NCBI RefSeq assembly: GCF_000003855.2
Contig: NW_003101661.1
Location: 176,532 to 211,355 of the forward strand
Direction of reading: 5' to 3'
Origin: Blastomyces gilchristii SLH14081
Taxonomy: Eukaryota; Ascomycota; Eurotiomycetes; Onygenales; Ajellomycetaceae
Length of the DNA: 34,824 nucleotides
A program made the position numbers and the translations under genes. A model generated the notes under the pieces. That model did not search any database. It was not told where the DNA came from and saw nothing but the letters and a program-made list of their open reading frames with translations. Shown in pieces: positions 21,724 to 31,021 of the stretch (the stretch's first letter is position 1; each line of letters starts with the position of its first letter).

Positions 21724-22087
21724 GAGTTGTGAAATCAGAGTACTGATACATGATTATTTTTACATAATTTGCTTCAAATTAGAAAGTTAGTATTATTAAA
21801 AATCATTATCTGATAGAGTAACTTATCAGCTCAGTAGTAATTTTCTGATTATTTTTCTTTTATTATCTGTATTCTGATGACTTTAAATGTCAGAAAATTT
21901 CATCAAGAGTTGTGAAATCAGAGTACTGATATATGATTATTTTTACATGATTTGCTTCAAATTAAAAAGTTAGTATTATTAAAAATCATTATCTGATAGA
22001 GTAACTTATCAGCTCAGTAGTAATTTTCTGATTATTTTTCTTTTATTATCTGTATTCTGATGACTTTAAATGTCAGAAAATTTCATC
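21724..22087 (+). repeat. 182-bp tandem duplication within hAT copy B
   Basis: Two head-to-tail units, 21724-21905 and 21906-22087, differing at only a few positions (for example GATACATG/GATATATG, ACATAATTT/ACATGATTT, AAATTAGAAAG/AAATTAAAAAG). Copy A has one unit at about 630-810, much more diverged from these than they are from each other. Confidence 0.95.
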
Positions 22088-22735
22088 AGAGCTATGATCA
22101 GTTTATGATGAATATTTCTGAATGAAGTTACAGTAATTACAGTAGAGAGATGACTCTTTAGTAATCTATAATACAATCTATTGATAATTATTTCATAGTT
22201 TATCTTAATATTTATGTTGAGTTTTTCATAAATTTTGTGACCTGGAATCAGATATGAAGAATGAAGTGATTATTTATTATAATTGAAAGAGAGCATTTCA
22301 TGTTGAATTATAAATAATATAGACTTTGTAATTCACAGTGATTTCTTAAAGAGTTTATAAATCTTCAATAGAAGTGAAAGAAGTGAAAGAAATGAATTCA
22401 GAAGATATAATAAAGATTTAAGAAAGATGATAATTTATTTTTATTAAAGATAATAACTGATCACTAATATGTGTAAGAAGAATTATTATAAGAGAAAATA
22501 ATCTTCTTTCTTAGCTTAGTTATAATTTTAGTACTAACTCAGATTGAATATTATCAATATATAAAAGTAAATAAATAATCTTGATTAATCTCTGTTATAT
22601 TTCTTGAAATATATTAATATTGTGAAAGAGAGTGTTATCAAATTATATTACTAGATAATATCACTAAAAATATATTAATATTATGAATATCAATATTGAA
22701 AAAATGTTGATACTTATATATTATAGTGATTTATA

Positions 22736-22931
22736 AATCATGATTATTAAATATATATATATATATTATTTCTGATATTGATTACAACTTGTACAATAAT
22801 TTTGAAAAACTCAAAATTAATTTCAATTATTAATAATTATGAACTTATAACTAACTAATATAAAAAGAAAAAAACTTTTTCTACTTATTATCTTTCTTCT
22901 CTTTCTCATTCTTCTTATTATTCTTTATAAT
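22736..22931. other. AT-rich gap with a short (TA)n run
   Basis: Contains an alternating TA stretch at about 22751-22766 and A/T-rich sequence; no coding frame, repeat end or known motif was recognised. Confidence 0.5.
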
Positions 22932-23174
22932 TCACTTCTCATTCTCATTCTTCTTCTTCTTCTTCTTCTTATTTAAGATAATAATTATCTTAAAATCTCT
23001 CTTTACTGTCTTCTTAGAGAAGAGTTTCTGCTGCTTTCTCTCAGTTAGATTAATCTGTATCTCAAAATCCTGCATTTGCTGATCTGCTGTCTCAGGTTTC
23101 ATCTCAGCAGTAAGTAGATTAACATACTCAGAAAGCAGAACTGTCTTCTCAATATTCTGAATCATGAAGTGCAT
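22932..23174 (-). pseudogene. Lysine-rich coiled-coil fragment, family unknown
   Basis: 80-codon open frame on the minus strand. It has a helical, heptad-like Leu/Ile/Met pattern (NIEKTVLLSEYVNLL, DFEIQINLTERK), then a basic patch (SKKTVKR) and a poly-Lys tail encoded by a CTT repeat. A coiled coil followed by a basic tail resembles the C-terminus of fungal pogo/Fot1-type transposases, but I see no catalytic DDE block, so this is only a suggestion. The reading frame upstream (23175-23640) is closed by stops. An unrelated microsatellite-driven frame is possible. Confidence 0.3.
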
Positions 23175-23754
23175 TTGAGATCTGAATAAGATTTTAATTC
23201 TCTTCTTCTCTATTAACTTCTGCTAATTAATTAGAGAACAGAAGTATTATTAAAAATCATTATCTCTTAATAAATAAAAAACTTATCAGTTTTGACTTCT
23301 TTGTCTCTCACTTTAATACTCTCTTAATCTTCTTCTATTATTACTTATTTACAGTAATACTCTTCTTTTCTCTCTCTCTCTTTATCTTAATCTCAAATTA
23401 TTCTCAGAACTTCTTCTGATCTTATCACTACTATATGAGACTCTTCACTATCTTCTTTTTCAATCTCTTATAGACAGTGTCATCTGCATTATTTCTATAC
23501 TTAGTTCAGTTCAAATCTATCAGAAGTGTTACTTAAAATCATTATTATTTTACTCTCTTACAGAGTCTCTTTAAGATATTATAATATGTCTTACAATCTA
23601 TCTTCTCTTACTTAAATATCTTCTTCTTCTCTCTTTTCAATCTGTGACAGAACTCACGCGCCTTGATGATTCATAGAACCACAGAATATTTGAAGAAAGA
23701 TGACATAATTGATTTCAGTAAGTATTGAAAAGAGATGAAGACAGAAGAGACAGT
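23175..23754. other. Pyrimidine-rich AT stretch without an assignable gene
   Basis: Mostly CT-rich on the plus strand with TCTTCTTC and TCTCTCTC runs; stops in all frames. A small CpG-containing spot, CTCACGCGCCTTG, lies at about 23650-23664. No feature is supported. Confidence 0.45.
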
Positions 23755-23762
23755 CAGAAATA

Positions 23763-23872
23763 ATATAATAATACTAATAATAATAATGATAATAATGATA
23801 ATAGTGATGATAATAGTGATGATGATGATAATAATGATGATGATAGTGATGATAATAATAATAATAGAAGAA
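23763..23872 (+). repeat. Imperfect (AAT/GAT)n microsatellite
   Basis: About 110 bp of trinucleotide units ATA/AAT mixed with GAT and AGTGAT. In one frame it would encode an Asn/Asp/Ser run, but it is not part of a longer open frame. Confidence 0.85.
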
Positions 23873-24380
23873 AGAGTGCATTGAAATATATTACTAACTT
23901 ATCAAATATAGAGAGACTTAAAGAAAATATTAACAGCTTTCAGAGATGTATAGAAACAGCTACAGTGTTATATAGTAATATCATCTTCATTTAATACATG
24001 CACTGTTGATATTCTTTGTATACAGTTATTATATAATCTGTATCAGAGATACATGCAGAAAACAGATCTTTATTACTAGAATGAATAATTACAGTAATTC
24101 TCTGTTTTCATATTATAAAGATAAGTTATTCTTATTTCTTTCTTCTCTCTTTTCTCTTCTTCAATCAATCACTAATTTCAAGCTGATATGAAAACTATTA
24201 AAACACTCTCAGAAACTCTCAAATTGAAGAGTATAGACTAATCAAATTTTAAATACAGAAGAAATCAAATTATCTTTTACAGATTCAATTACTCATTCTT
24301 CTCTTAAATAAAACAGCAGTCACATTCTTCTTTTTCTTCTCTCAATCAAACAAAACATGACCTGTGAAAAGTGAGTATTA
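23873..24380. other. AT-rich stretch without an assignable gene
   Basis: Only short chance frames; no element motif was recognised. It ends at the second copy of the dispersed repeat. Confidence 0.45.
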
Positions 24381-24664
24381 TATCAGACTATAATGATCAA
24401 TACAGCCTCAGCATGCAGAGCTGTATACACACAGTGTATATTGAACTGAGAGACTGTGTGAATTGCAAACTAACAGCAGTATCTCAGAGAGAGCTGTGCA
24501 GTGTGAAAAAGCTGCAATTCTCAGTCACATATATAGAGAATGAATCACTGTAGTAAGTACATGTATATTATATGAAAGTAACCCTTTTTAATAATACACA
24601 GTCTCTGATATTATGAAAATATAGTCTCTTCATGAGATTTATTTTTATCAGAAGTCAGAAAATC
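24381..24664 (+). repeat. Dispersed 0.28 kb repeat, copy B
   Basis: Same orientation and same order of landmarks as 2861-3143, with C-to-T / G-to-A type differences. After its TTTTTATCAGAAGTCAGA end the sequence continues with unrelated DNA, whereas copy A is followed by the Gypsy-1 LTR. This fits Gypsy-1 having inserted at the repeat edge. Confidence 0.7.
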
Positions 24665-24972
24665 TTATATTCTTCAAGATCATCTTTACATATCTTGTTT
24701 ATAAAATTAATAAGAGAAATCATCAATTTCAGCATTCTATTCTTAATATTATTCAAGTGACAGCAGAGTTCAGTCTGATCATACTTTTTAAGTATATATT
24801 TTCTAATTATTCACATTTATACAGATATATACTGATTATTTGTTAGATAATATTAAGATAATGATTCATTTCAGCTGTGTTACTCTCACTGTGAGAGATA
24901 CACAGTTGATAATAAACATTGTAAAGACTCTGAGAAGTGAGTATTTTAAGAATACTACAGCTCTATAATCTT
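24665..24972. other. AT-rich stretch without an assignable gene
   Basis: Stops in all frames; a CACTGTGAGAG palindrome-like spot near 24889 is not convincing as a signal. No feature is supported. Confidence 0.4.
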
Positions 24973-25107
24973 AATTTTTTTACTTTTTCTTTATTTTTTT
25001 TTTATTTTTTTTTCTTTCTCTTTTTTTTTCATTGTGATTTTTTCTTGTTTTTGTTTTATTTTTTATTTTTCTGTTTTTTTTTTGTATTTTATATTTTTTT
25101 TATAATT
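24973..25107 (+). repeat. T-rich low-complexity tract
   Basis: About 135 bp made mostly of T runs separated by single C, A or G bases. On the minus strand this is an A-rich tract. It lies beside the probable left end of Gypsy-3 and could be an old poly(A)-type tail or simple-sequence expansion. Confidence 0.8.
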
Positions 25108-25119
25108 AAACTTATATGA

Positions 25120-25296
25120 ATTATAATCTGTGTTTAGAAAAGTAATGATATTTAATAACACTCTCTATTGAATTTTCAATCAATGAGCACTATGTTATGA
25201 TATTATGTAAGTGAGAAATGATTTCATAATCTTATTTAATGTCATTCTCAATAATGAGATCAGAATGAAAATGTGACTAAGAATTTAAATATATTC
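25120..25296 (-). pseudogene. Possible left stub of Gypsy-3 integrase
   Basis: If copia and one TATTC are removed, this segment joins 31022 onward, so it should continue the minus-strand Gypsy-3 integrase. A block LLRMTLNKIMKSFLT could correspond to the 'VERMNxTLxxxxR' Glu region of gypsy integrases, with Glu lost, but the match is weak. Its identity rests mainly on the copia insertion model. Confidence 0.4.
25292..25296. repeat. Target-site duplication of the copia element, left copy
   Basis: TATTC immediately before the 5' LTR; the same TATTC follows the 3' LTR at 31017-31021. Confidence 0.88.
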
Positions 25297-25391
25297 TGTC
25301 AGATCACATGATCTGGCTTACTAATCCTTTCATTATATAACTTTTCACAAGCTAGTAATCTTTCAATCATACAAGCATTACACCTTTCACA
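25297..25391 (+). repeat. 5' LTR of the copia element
   Basis: 95 bp from TGTCAGATCACATG to CTTTCACA, unusually short but with proper TG...CA ends. It matches 30922-31016 nearly base for base. Confidence 0.92.
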
Positions 25392-25403
25392 GGTTATGAG
25401 ACC
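25392..25403 (+). other. Putative tRNA primer-binding site of the copia element
   Basis: GGTTATGAGACC begins at the first base after the 5' LTR, the position of a primer-binding site. It resembles the initiator-tRNA-Met type sites of copia elements (GGTATCAGA-like), but the match is imperfect. Confidence 0.45.
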
Positions 25404-25654
25404 TGTTTTGCACAAAATCACTGTCAATTCGGGATTCCTTGTCAATATAATCATTATTTTAACTACTGCTTCATTCAATACACTTATCAGGAGTTAAAAT
25501 CATCTTATTCTATCAGTATTGATGTGTTTGAGATCTTGATAATCAATAATACTACTGCTCACTTAAAAAGAAACTTGTAGAAAACACATCACATTTGTAA
25601 AAAAGCAAGAAAAAGAGAACAATATTGACAAGAATTTAATAAACAAATATCAAG

Positions 25655-26960
25655 ATGACAGATTCAATACAATCTCACTCATATACACATTTGTGATCTC
25701 GTGTTCTATTCACTAAGTCAGATGCAGTTGATGATGATGATTCTTTATACTTATACTCTATCAGTGAACATTCTTCTGAAGCTTTTGAAAGCTTCATTGA
25801 TGAACACTCTGAAACACTCTCTCAATTCAAAGCTGGTTTGAATACAGCTTCTGACACAGTCAGGCCGGCCCTCTGATTTACTTAACAGCTTGATACTAGT
25901 TCTCATGAAGTGAACTGTTCAGATGAGACAATATCAGATCAACAGATGAAACATCTTAAGATGATATTTGAGATGAAGAAGAAGAAGTGAAGAGTTCTAG
26001 AACTCAAACTACAACTGAAAAAACTTCATCAACAGAGATTCTCTACAGATTAATCACAGAATGTTAATAATCATTCTATCATCATCTCTACAGTCACATG
26101 GGATTCTAATCTCAGTGAAAGGTTGAAATTCAATCTTTATGAATCAGATAACCGTGTTGACAAGGCAATCTCTCAATTCAAGAAAGATGTCAAGAGTACT
26201 GTGAGGTTAAACAGTCTAACTGACACATTCAATTACATCACATGAAGCATCTTCATGAAATTGAAACTGATTGATGCATAGTGTTGATATATGATAGAGA
26301 AATGACAGACTCAGAACCCTTCATAAAGAGATGATGAATGAGTATCATTCTGAGATGCCAGAAATCAGTGACTCTACACATTCATCTCAAACTCATTGAG
26401 TGCAGGTGTCAGATCACATTTCTTCAAATATGATGAAAATCAGATCACTTATACTCTATGAAATGTGATTGAACAGGAATACTCTGTTCTTAAAACACAG
26501 TTACACTGTGAGACAGTTCTGAAATACATGTCACTTAGTGATACACAGGTCATCAATCTACACACATTCTTTGATAAGTTTCAGTCTGTCATCATGAAGT
26601 TGAGAATGATAAATACTCCTTATCAGATATATGAATATTTGATATCTTTCTACTCAGTTCTACTCAACAATTGAAGAAATTATATTCAGAAGAAGATAGA
26701 GAAGATACAGGATTTTAAATTCACAGCTGTGATATTGAATGTTTGATCTTTCTCATGAAGAAGATTCATTTCACAGCTTGAATTCTTTAAAAGATAAAAA
26801 AGAATCTACTGAATACAGAGTCTGCAGCTAACTTCACTACAACAGCTACAACAGTAACTACAGCTACATGATTCACTACATCGATCAGATCTAACAACTC
26901 CAATACATGAATACAGCCGTGAAGGTCATAGTGCATGTGATCGTAGTAATACTCCAGAGA
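25655..26960 (+). pseudogene. Degenerate copia gag
   Basis: Starts at ATG 25655 with MTDSIQSHSYTHL. The frame continues through stops to a stop-free 69-residue run at 26465-26674, with the copia gag pattern VIEQEYSVLKTQL...LSDTQVINLHTFFDKFQSVI. A Gln/Leu-rich low-complexity stretch of CTACAACAG-type codons follows at 26820-26870. No CCHC knuckle was found before the protease. At least ten in-frame stops. The pol blocks downstream are in another frame, so an indel lies between about 26960 and 27240, or the ancestral element used frameshifting. Confidence 0.75.
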
Positions 26961-27179
26961 GCTACACAATCATCAGAGATCAGACAAATTCATCTACATA
27001 TTCTGAATATGAGAGATCTCATTTGACATCTGTTAATTGATTAATTCAGACAGTGCTCTGAATAATTGAAGAATATACAATACTGTGAGAATAAAGAAAT
27101 TCAAGGAAAAGAAGAAAAAGAACAATAGTGAGAATAGAACTCAACTATTTATTACAGATGAATCAGAGACCTATCAGAT

Positions 27180-30100
27180 GACAAATCTCACAGAGGTTAT
27201 CAATGTGTCAGCCTGTTTCATGGAATCTCACAAGGATTCCCTCACTATATGAGATAGTGGCGCCGGATGCCACATAGCAAGTGATAGATCACAATTTTCA
27301 GAACTTATAGCAATCAATAATTCAACAGTTCAAGTGGTTAATAAGATTATTCTGAAGGTTCAGAGTGTCAGCACTGTGTTCATCTCAGTGAGTGAAAGAT
27401 TGATAGAATTCAATCATGTATACTATGTGTCAGAACTATCTGCAAATCTGATCTCTGCAGGACTTATAAAGTGCCAGAGCTATATTCACTGTGATATGCA
27501 AGTTGATGCTGAGAACTACTTTGAGTTTTTATCATCTATCAACAGTGATATCTTCTATGCCAATCTGTTTCACAATAATATTTACATTCTATTCAACAGC
27601 TCACCGACATTTCATGATGTAATGAACAACTCAATGTATGAAGCAGTGACATATATGATCATTCAGAAATCAAAGATAATCTCAATAGATTATGATCTGA
27701 ATGCAGAGTCTTTGAGACCTTTCAGCTGTGAGAAGATTGAACAGTTAATTAACTCTAAGAATTCAGATACTAATTTCTTTGTTATCTCATCTTTATCTTG
27801 ATTATCTGCAGTTCTTCTGAAACAGCTTTTAATAGATAAGTGATATCATTAACTTGATCATATCAGTGAAAATAGTATATTAAAAATGATCAGAGACCCA
27901 TGATTTGATATTGTCATTATCAGCCTGAAAAAATTATCATTCTGTATTACATATGTTAAGACTAAACAGAAACATGATTTCTACAAGAATTCCACACCAC
28001 ATCATGTCACTCACAAGGCCTTGAAGATTTGAGTGAATATATTCAGTGATAATGAGACTCTTGAAACTGAAAATATATCATCTTATACTGATAAGAAGCT
28101 TGTAATGATGATTACAGATGATATCACTCAAATGAGATGAATATTTCTATTGAAATGCAAGGATGAGATGTTGAGATATCTACAGATCTTCAATCAATTT
28201 ATCAAGAATCTGCTGAGATGTGATATTGCAATTATTCACTCAGACTGTGAAGAATTGAATTTGAATGCAGTCACAGCATATATACTCAGTAAAGAAATAA
28301 AGTAAGAGCTGACTCTCTCTCATACTTCACAGTAAGATGAAGTATTCAAACAATTAATTAGTTTGATCATTGCGAAGTCTCAATCACTATTAATAGATTT
28401 CTTCACTTCTGAAAAGATGTGAGATGAGACAGTTATTGCAGTCACAGAGCTGCTTAATCTTATGTCAATTTCAACAATATTGTATAAGGGCTCTGAAAAT
28501 ACAAAGTCAATTATATCATATAAGGTCTGGCTTGAAGCTCTATCTTCAGTACACAGTATTCACTGATGAGGTTGTAAAGCATTCTTGAAGATAGTTCTTA
28601 AGCTCATTAATAAGATGGCTTTCTGTTTCAAAGAGTTGACTTTTGTGAGATATAATAATTTTATCAATTATAGATTGATGAATCTCTTCAACAGGTGTTT
28701 ATATATATTAAAAGACATTATCTTTCAGAAGAATCTTCATCTTGCTGATTCATTGATACTGACAATACATAATGTGAAGATTCTACTCAATACAGTCTGT
28801 AAAGCAGCTGTAGTAATTTCTTCAGCAACATCAGATCTACTCACTGCAGTCTGTTAAGAGATTGCAGTAATTTCTGATTTATCAATTGATGATCTGTTCA
28901 TTGATGAGAAAATTCAACCTGAGTGTTCATTATTTCTCATACTCACTAATAATTAATGAATTGACTATGATATTTCTGTGAGAATATCTATCTTTTTAGT
29001 GCAGAATATACTGAATTTTCTGAAACTCACAGTTGAATCTGATGACTCTCTGACATCTATAAGAGATATCACTATAGTGAAGAAATCTACAGTGAGAGAA
29101 TCTTCAGTGAAGAACAGTCTTGAAGAGCTATTCATCAATTCTGAGATCACTGCACTTTCAATCTCAAAAAATCTCACATGTGTCAAAGCTTTCATGAAAT
29201 GAAAGTATTATTATAAGACCTATATTAAAGAGAGCAACTGTTTAAAACAGATAGAGATCTGCTGACTGATTAAGAGAATATCACAAATAAGTGTTCTTCA
29301 TAATCAATGAGTATTTGATAAAAAGTTTAACAATATGAGTGAGATTATCTGTAATCAGACCTGCTGAGTTGTCTGCAGAAATCATCAACAGAAGAGAGTC
29401 AATTACTCAAGAATCTTTATATCTATTATCTCTGCATTCATCTCACAAGCTCTCATGATAATCTCAGTATCTCAGAGATGATATATTCTGCAGATTGATA
29501 TGATATTCTGCAGATTGATATGATGACTGCTTTTTTTAAATATTTAACTGTCTGCTGATGAACAGATATATATGAATCAACTCACAGAATTCTGTGAAGA
29601 CTGTGATGATCTTATGTGTGAGTTGATGCAGAGACTCTACAGTCTTAAGTAAGTAGTACTCTTATGATATAAGAAGCTGTAAAAGATACTATTGTATTCA
29701 GACTTCTGTATCAGTCTCTATAATACTGAACTATTTATTCATAATAGAAGACAGGTCTATATAATTATCTACATGAATAATGTTCATCTCTACAGCCTGA
29801 AAATCAAAGATCTGAACTGGGCCAAAGCTGAAATCACTGCTAATTACAAGATCAAGAATATAGAGGATTTCAATCACTATCTGAGAATGAAGATTGATAG
29901 AGATTTAACTTTATTAATATTATCTCAATCTCTCTTTATAAGAAATCTTCTGAAGAAGTTCTTAATGAATGACTGTCACTCTACATCTATTTCTATAAAG
30001 AAGAATATTAATTTTATGAATAATGATGAGAAACTGATTGCATACACAGCAGAATTTACTCTATAATTCTATTAATTCAGTATCAGATCCCTGCAATATC

Positions 30101-30735
30101 TGGCATTCAATACACATTCTAATATAAGCTTCACTACAGGATTTCTTGAACACTTCAGCTCTCAGTCTATATCAAAGAACTGGGCTGTATACAGGTGTAT
30201 GCTCTGATATCTACAGAGTTCAATCAATGAGAGTATAACCTATCACAGAGATGCTGAAATTGAACCTGTGACATACACAGATGCTGATTGAGCTAGTAGG
30301 GATTCAGAATCTCGTTCAAACACCAGTTATATCATCTATATAGCAGGTGGCCCCATTGCATGGCAGAGCTGCTGGCAAACAGAGGTCTTCAAATCATCAA
30401 CAGAGACTGAATATATTGCATTCTCTGAGGCTGCATATAAGCTTGTCTGTCTCTGAGAGCTTCTAGAAGACACTGAATTCATCTCATCTCATCTTAACAA
30501 TCTGAATGCTGATGATCACTTCATTCCCATCACAGTCAATGGTCTGACTTATACAATCCATACTGATAATAAGTCCGTCATAGAGCTATCCTCTTCTGAA
30601 GCAATTCCACGCCGCTCAAAGCATATAGAGATTCATTTCCACATTCTTCAGAATCTCATCTGCAAGAATGAGATATCTATCTGATATGTTTCATCTGCTG
30701 AGAACATGGTGAATGGGCTTACTAAATCACTCAGA
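27180..30735 (+). pseudogene. Degenerate copia pol (protease, integrase, RT, RNase H)
   Basis: Protease keeps its catalytic DSGA at 27253-27264, followed by the copia hallmark VYYVSELSANLISAG in a 155-residue open run (27334-27801). Integrase: HLDHIS zinc region (about 27850), MITDDITQM...FLLK.KDE (28105-28170), IHSDCEEL (about 28236). Later remnants include a 90-residue open run at 28585-28857. RT about 29220-30060: LQIDM, RLYSLK, and YMNN at 29770-29781 in place of YVDD, so both Asp are lost. RNase H 30268-30700: TYTDAD.ASRDSESR, SSTETEYIAFSEA, HTDNKSVIEL, RRSKHIEIHFH, with D, E and D all retained. A 20-bp tandem duplication at 29483-29522 disturbs the frame. Stops are frequent before 30060 and rare after. 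Confidence 0.9.
29483..29522 (+). repeat. 20-bp tandem duplication in copia RT
   Basis: ATATTCTGCAGATTGATATG occurs twice head to tail (29483-29502, 29503-29522). It covers the LQIDM block and shifts the frame; the original frame returns by 29548 after a T7 run. Confidence 0.9.
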
Positions 30736-30921
30736 ACATTGAAATATACACATTGAAAAGAGAATATAAAGAAGATAGAGAGATAGAGAGATAAAAAAAT
30801 GATGTATCTCATGACTGATTTTTCATTACTACACATTTTCCAGTCATTTTTTAAGCCTGTACTTGATTTAAAGGCGAATTTTGTATATAGCATCATGTAT
30901 AGTTACTCTGGTGAGTAGGGG

Positions 30922-31016
30922 TATCAGGTCACATGATCTGGCTTACTAATTCTTTCATCATATAACTTTTCACAAGCTAGCAACCTTTCAATCACACAAG
31001 CTTTACACCTTTCACA
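30922..31016 (+). repeat. 3' LTR of the copia element
   Basis: 95 bp, starting TATCAGGTCACATG, so the canonical TG is now TA, and ending TTTCACA. It matches 25297-25391 with a handful of transition-type differences. Confidence 0.92.
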
Positions 31017-31021
31017 TATTC
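31017..31021. repeat. Target-site duplication of the copia element, right copy
   Basis: TATTC, identical to 25292-25296. Confidence 0.88.

Larger units (their letters stand above)
19495..22735 (-). mobile_element. hAT DNA transposon remnant, copy B
   Basis: Inverted counterpart of 1-2855, colinear from its GC-rich end (CTGACCGGCGGGACC at 19495-19509) to about 22735, where copy A meets the window start; the true right end may lie farther right. It is about 0.3-0.4 kb longer than copy A, partly through the 182-bp tandem duplication at 21724-22087. It is inserted in the integrase of Gypsy-4. Outer terminal repeat and target duplication at the right end were not found. Confidence 0.78.
25297..31016 (+). 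mobile_element. Complete Ty1/copia retrotransposon, forward
   Basis: 5,720-bp element with 95-bp LTRs at both ends and a perfect TATTC target duplication. Domain order gag, protease, integrase, reverse transcriptase, RNase H is the copia order (integrase before RT). It interrupts the reverse-strand Gypsy-3. Both termini are visibly less mutated than the middle. Structurally complete but not coding. Confidence 0.95.

Noticed and set aside
1..22735. A single giant transposon with 3 kb terminal inverted repeats
   Set aside because: The two inverted copies each read as an hAT transposase, have different flanks, and the interior is fully explained by nested retroelements with their own target duplications.
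23763..23872. CRISPR-like or regulatory tandem array
   Set aside because: Units are trinucleotides without spacers; it is an ordinary imperfect microsatellite.
24937..25119. Phe/Leu-rich 60-residue plus-strand frame resembling a membrane protein
   Set aside because: It is simply translation of the T-rich low-complexity tract.
25861..25875. GC spot AGGCCGGCCCTCTGA as a third hAT terminus
   Set aside because: It lies in frame within copia gag and has no hAT sequence beside it; the resemblance to the hAT end is short and probably chance.
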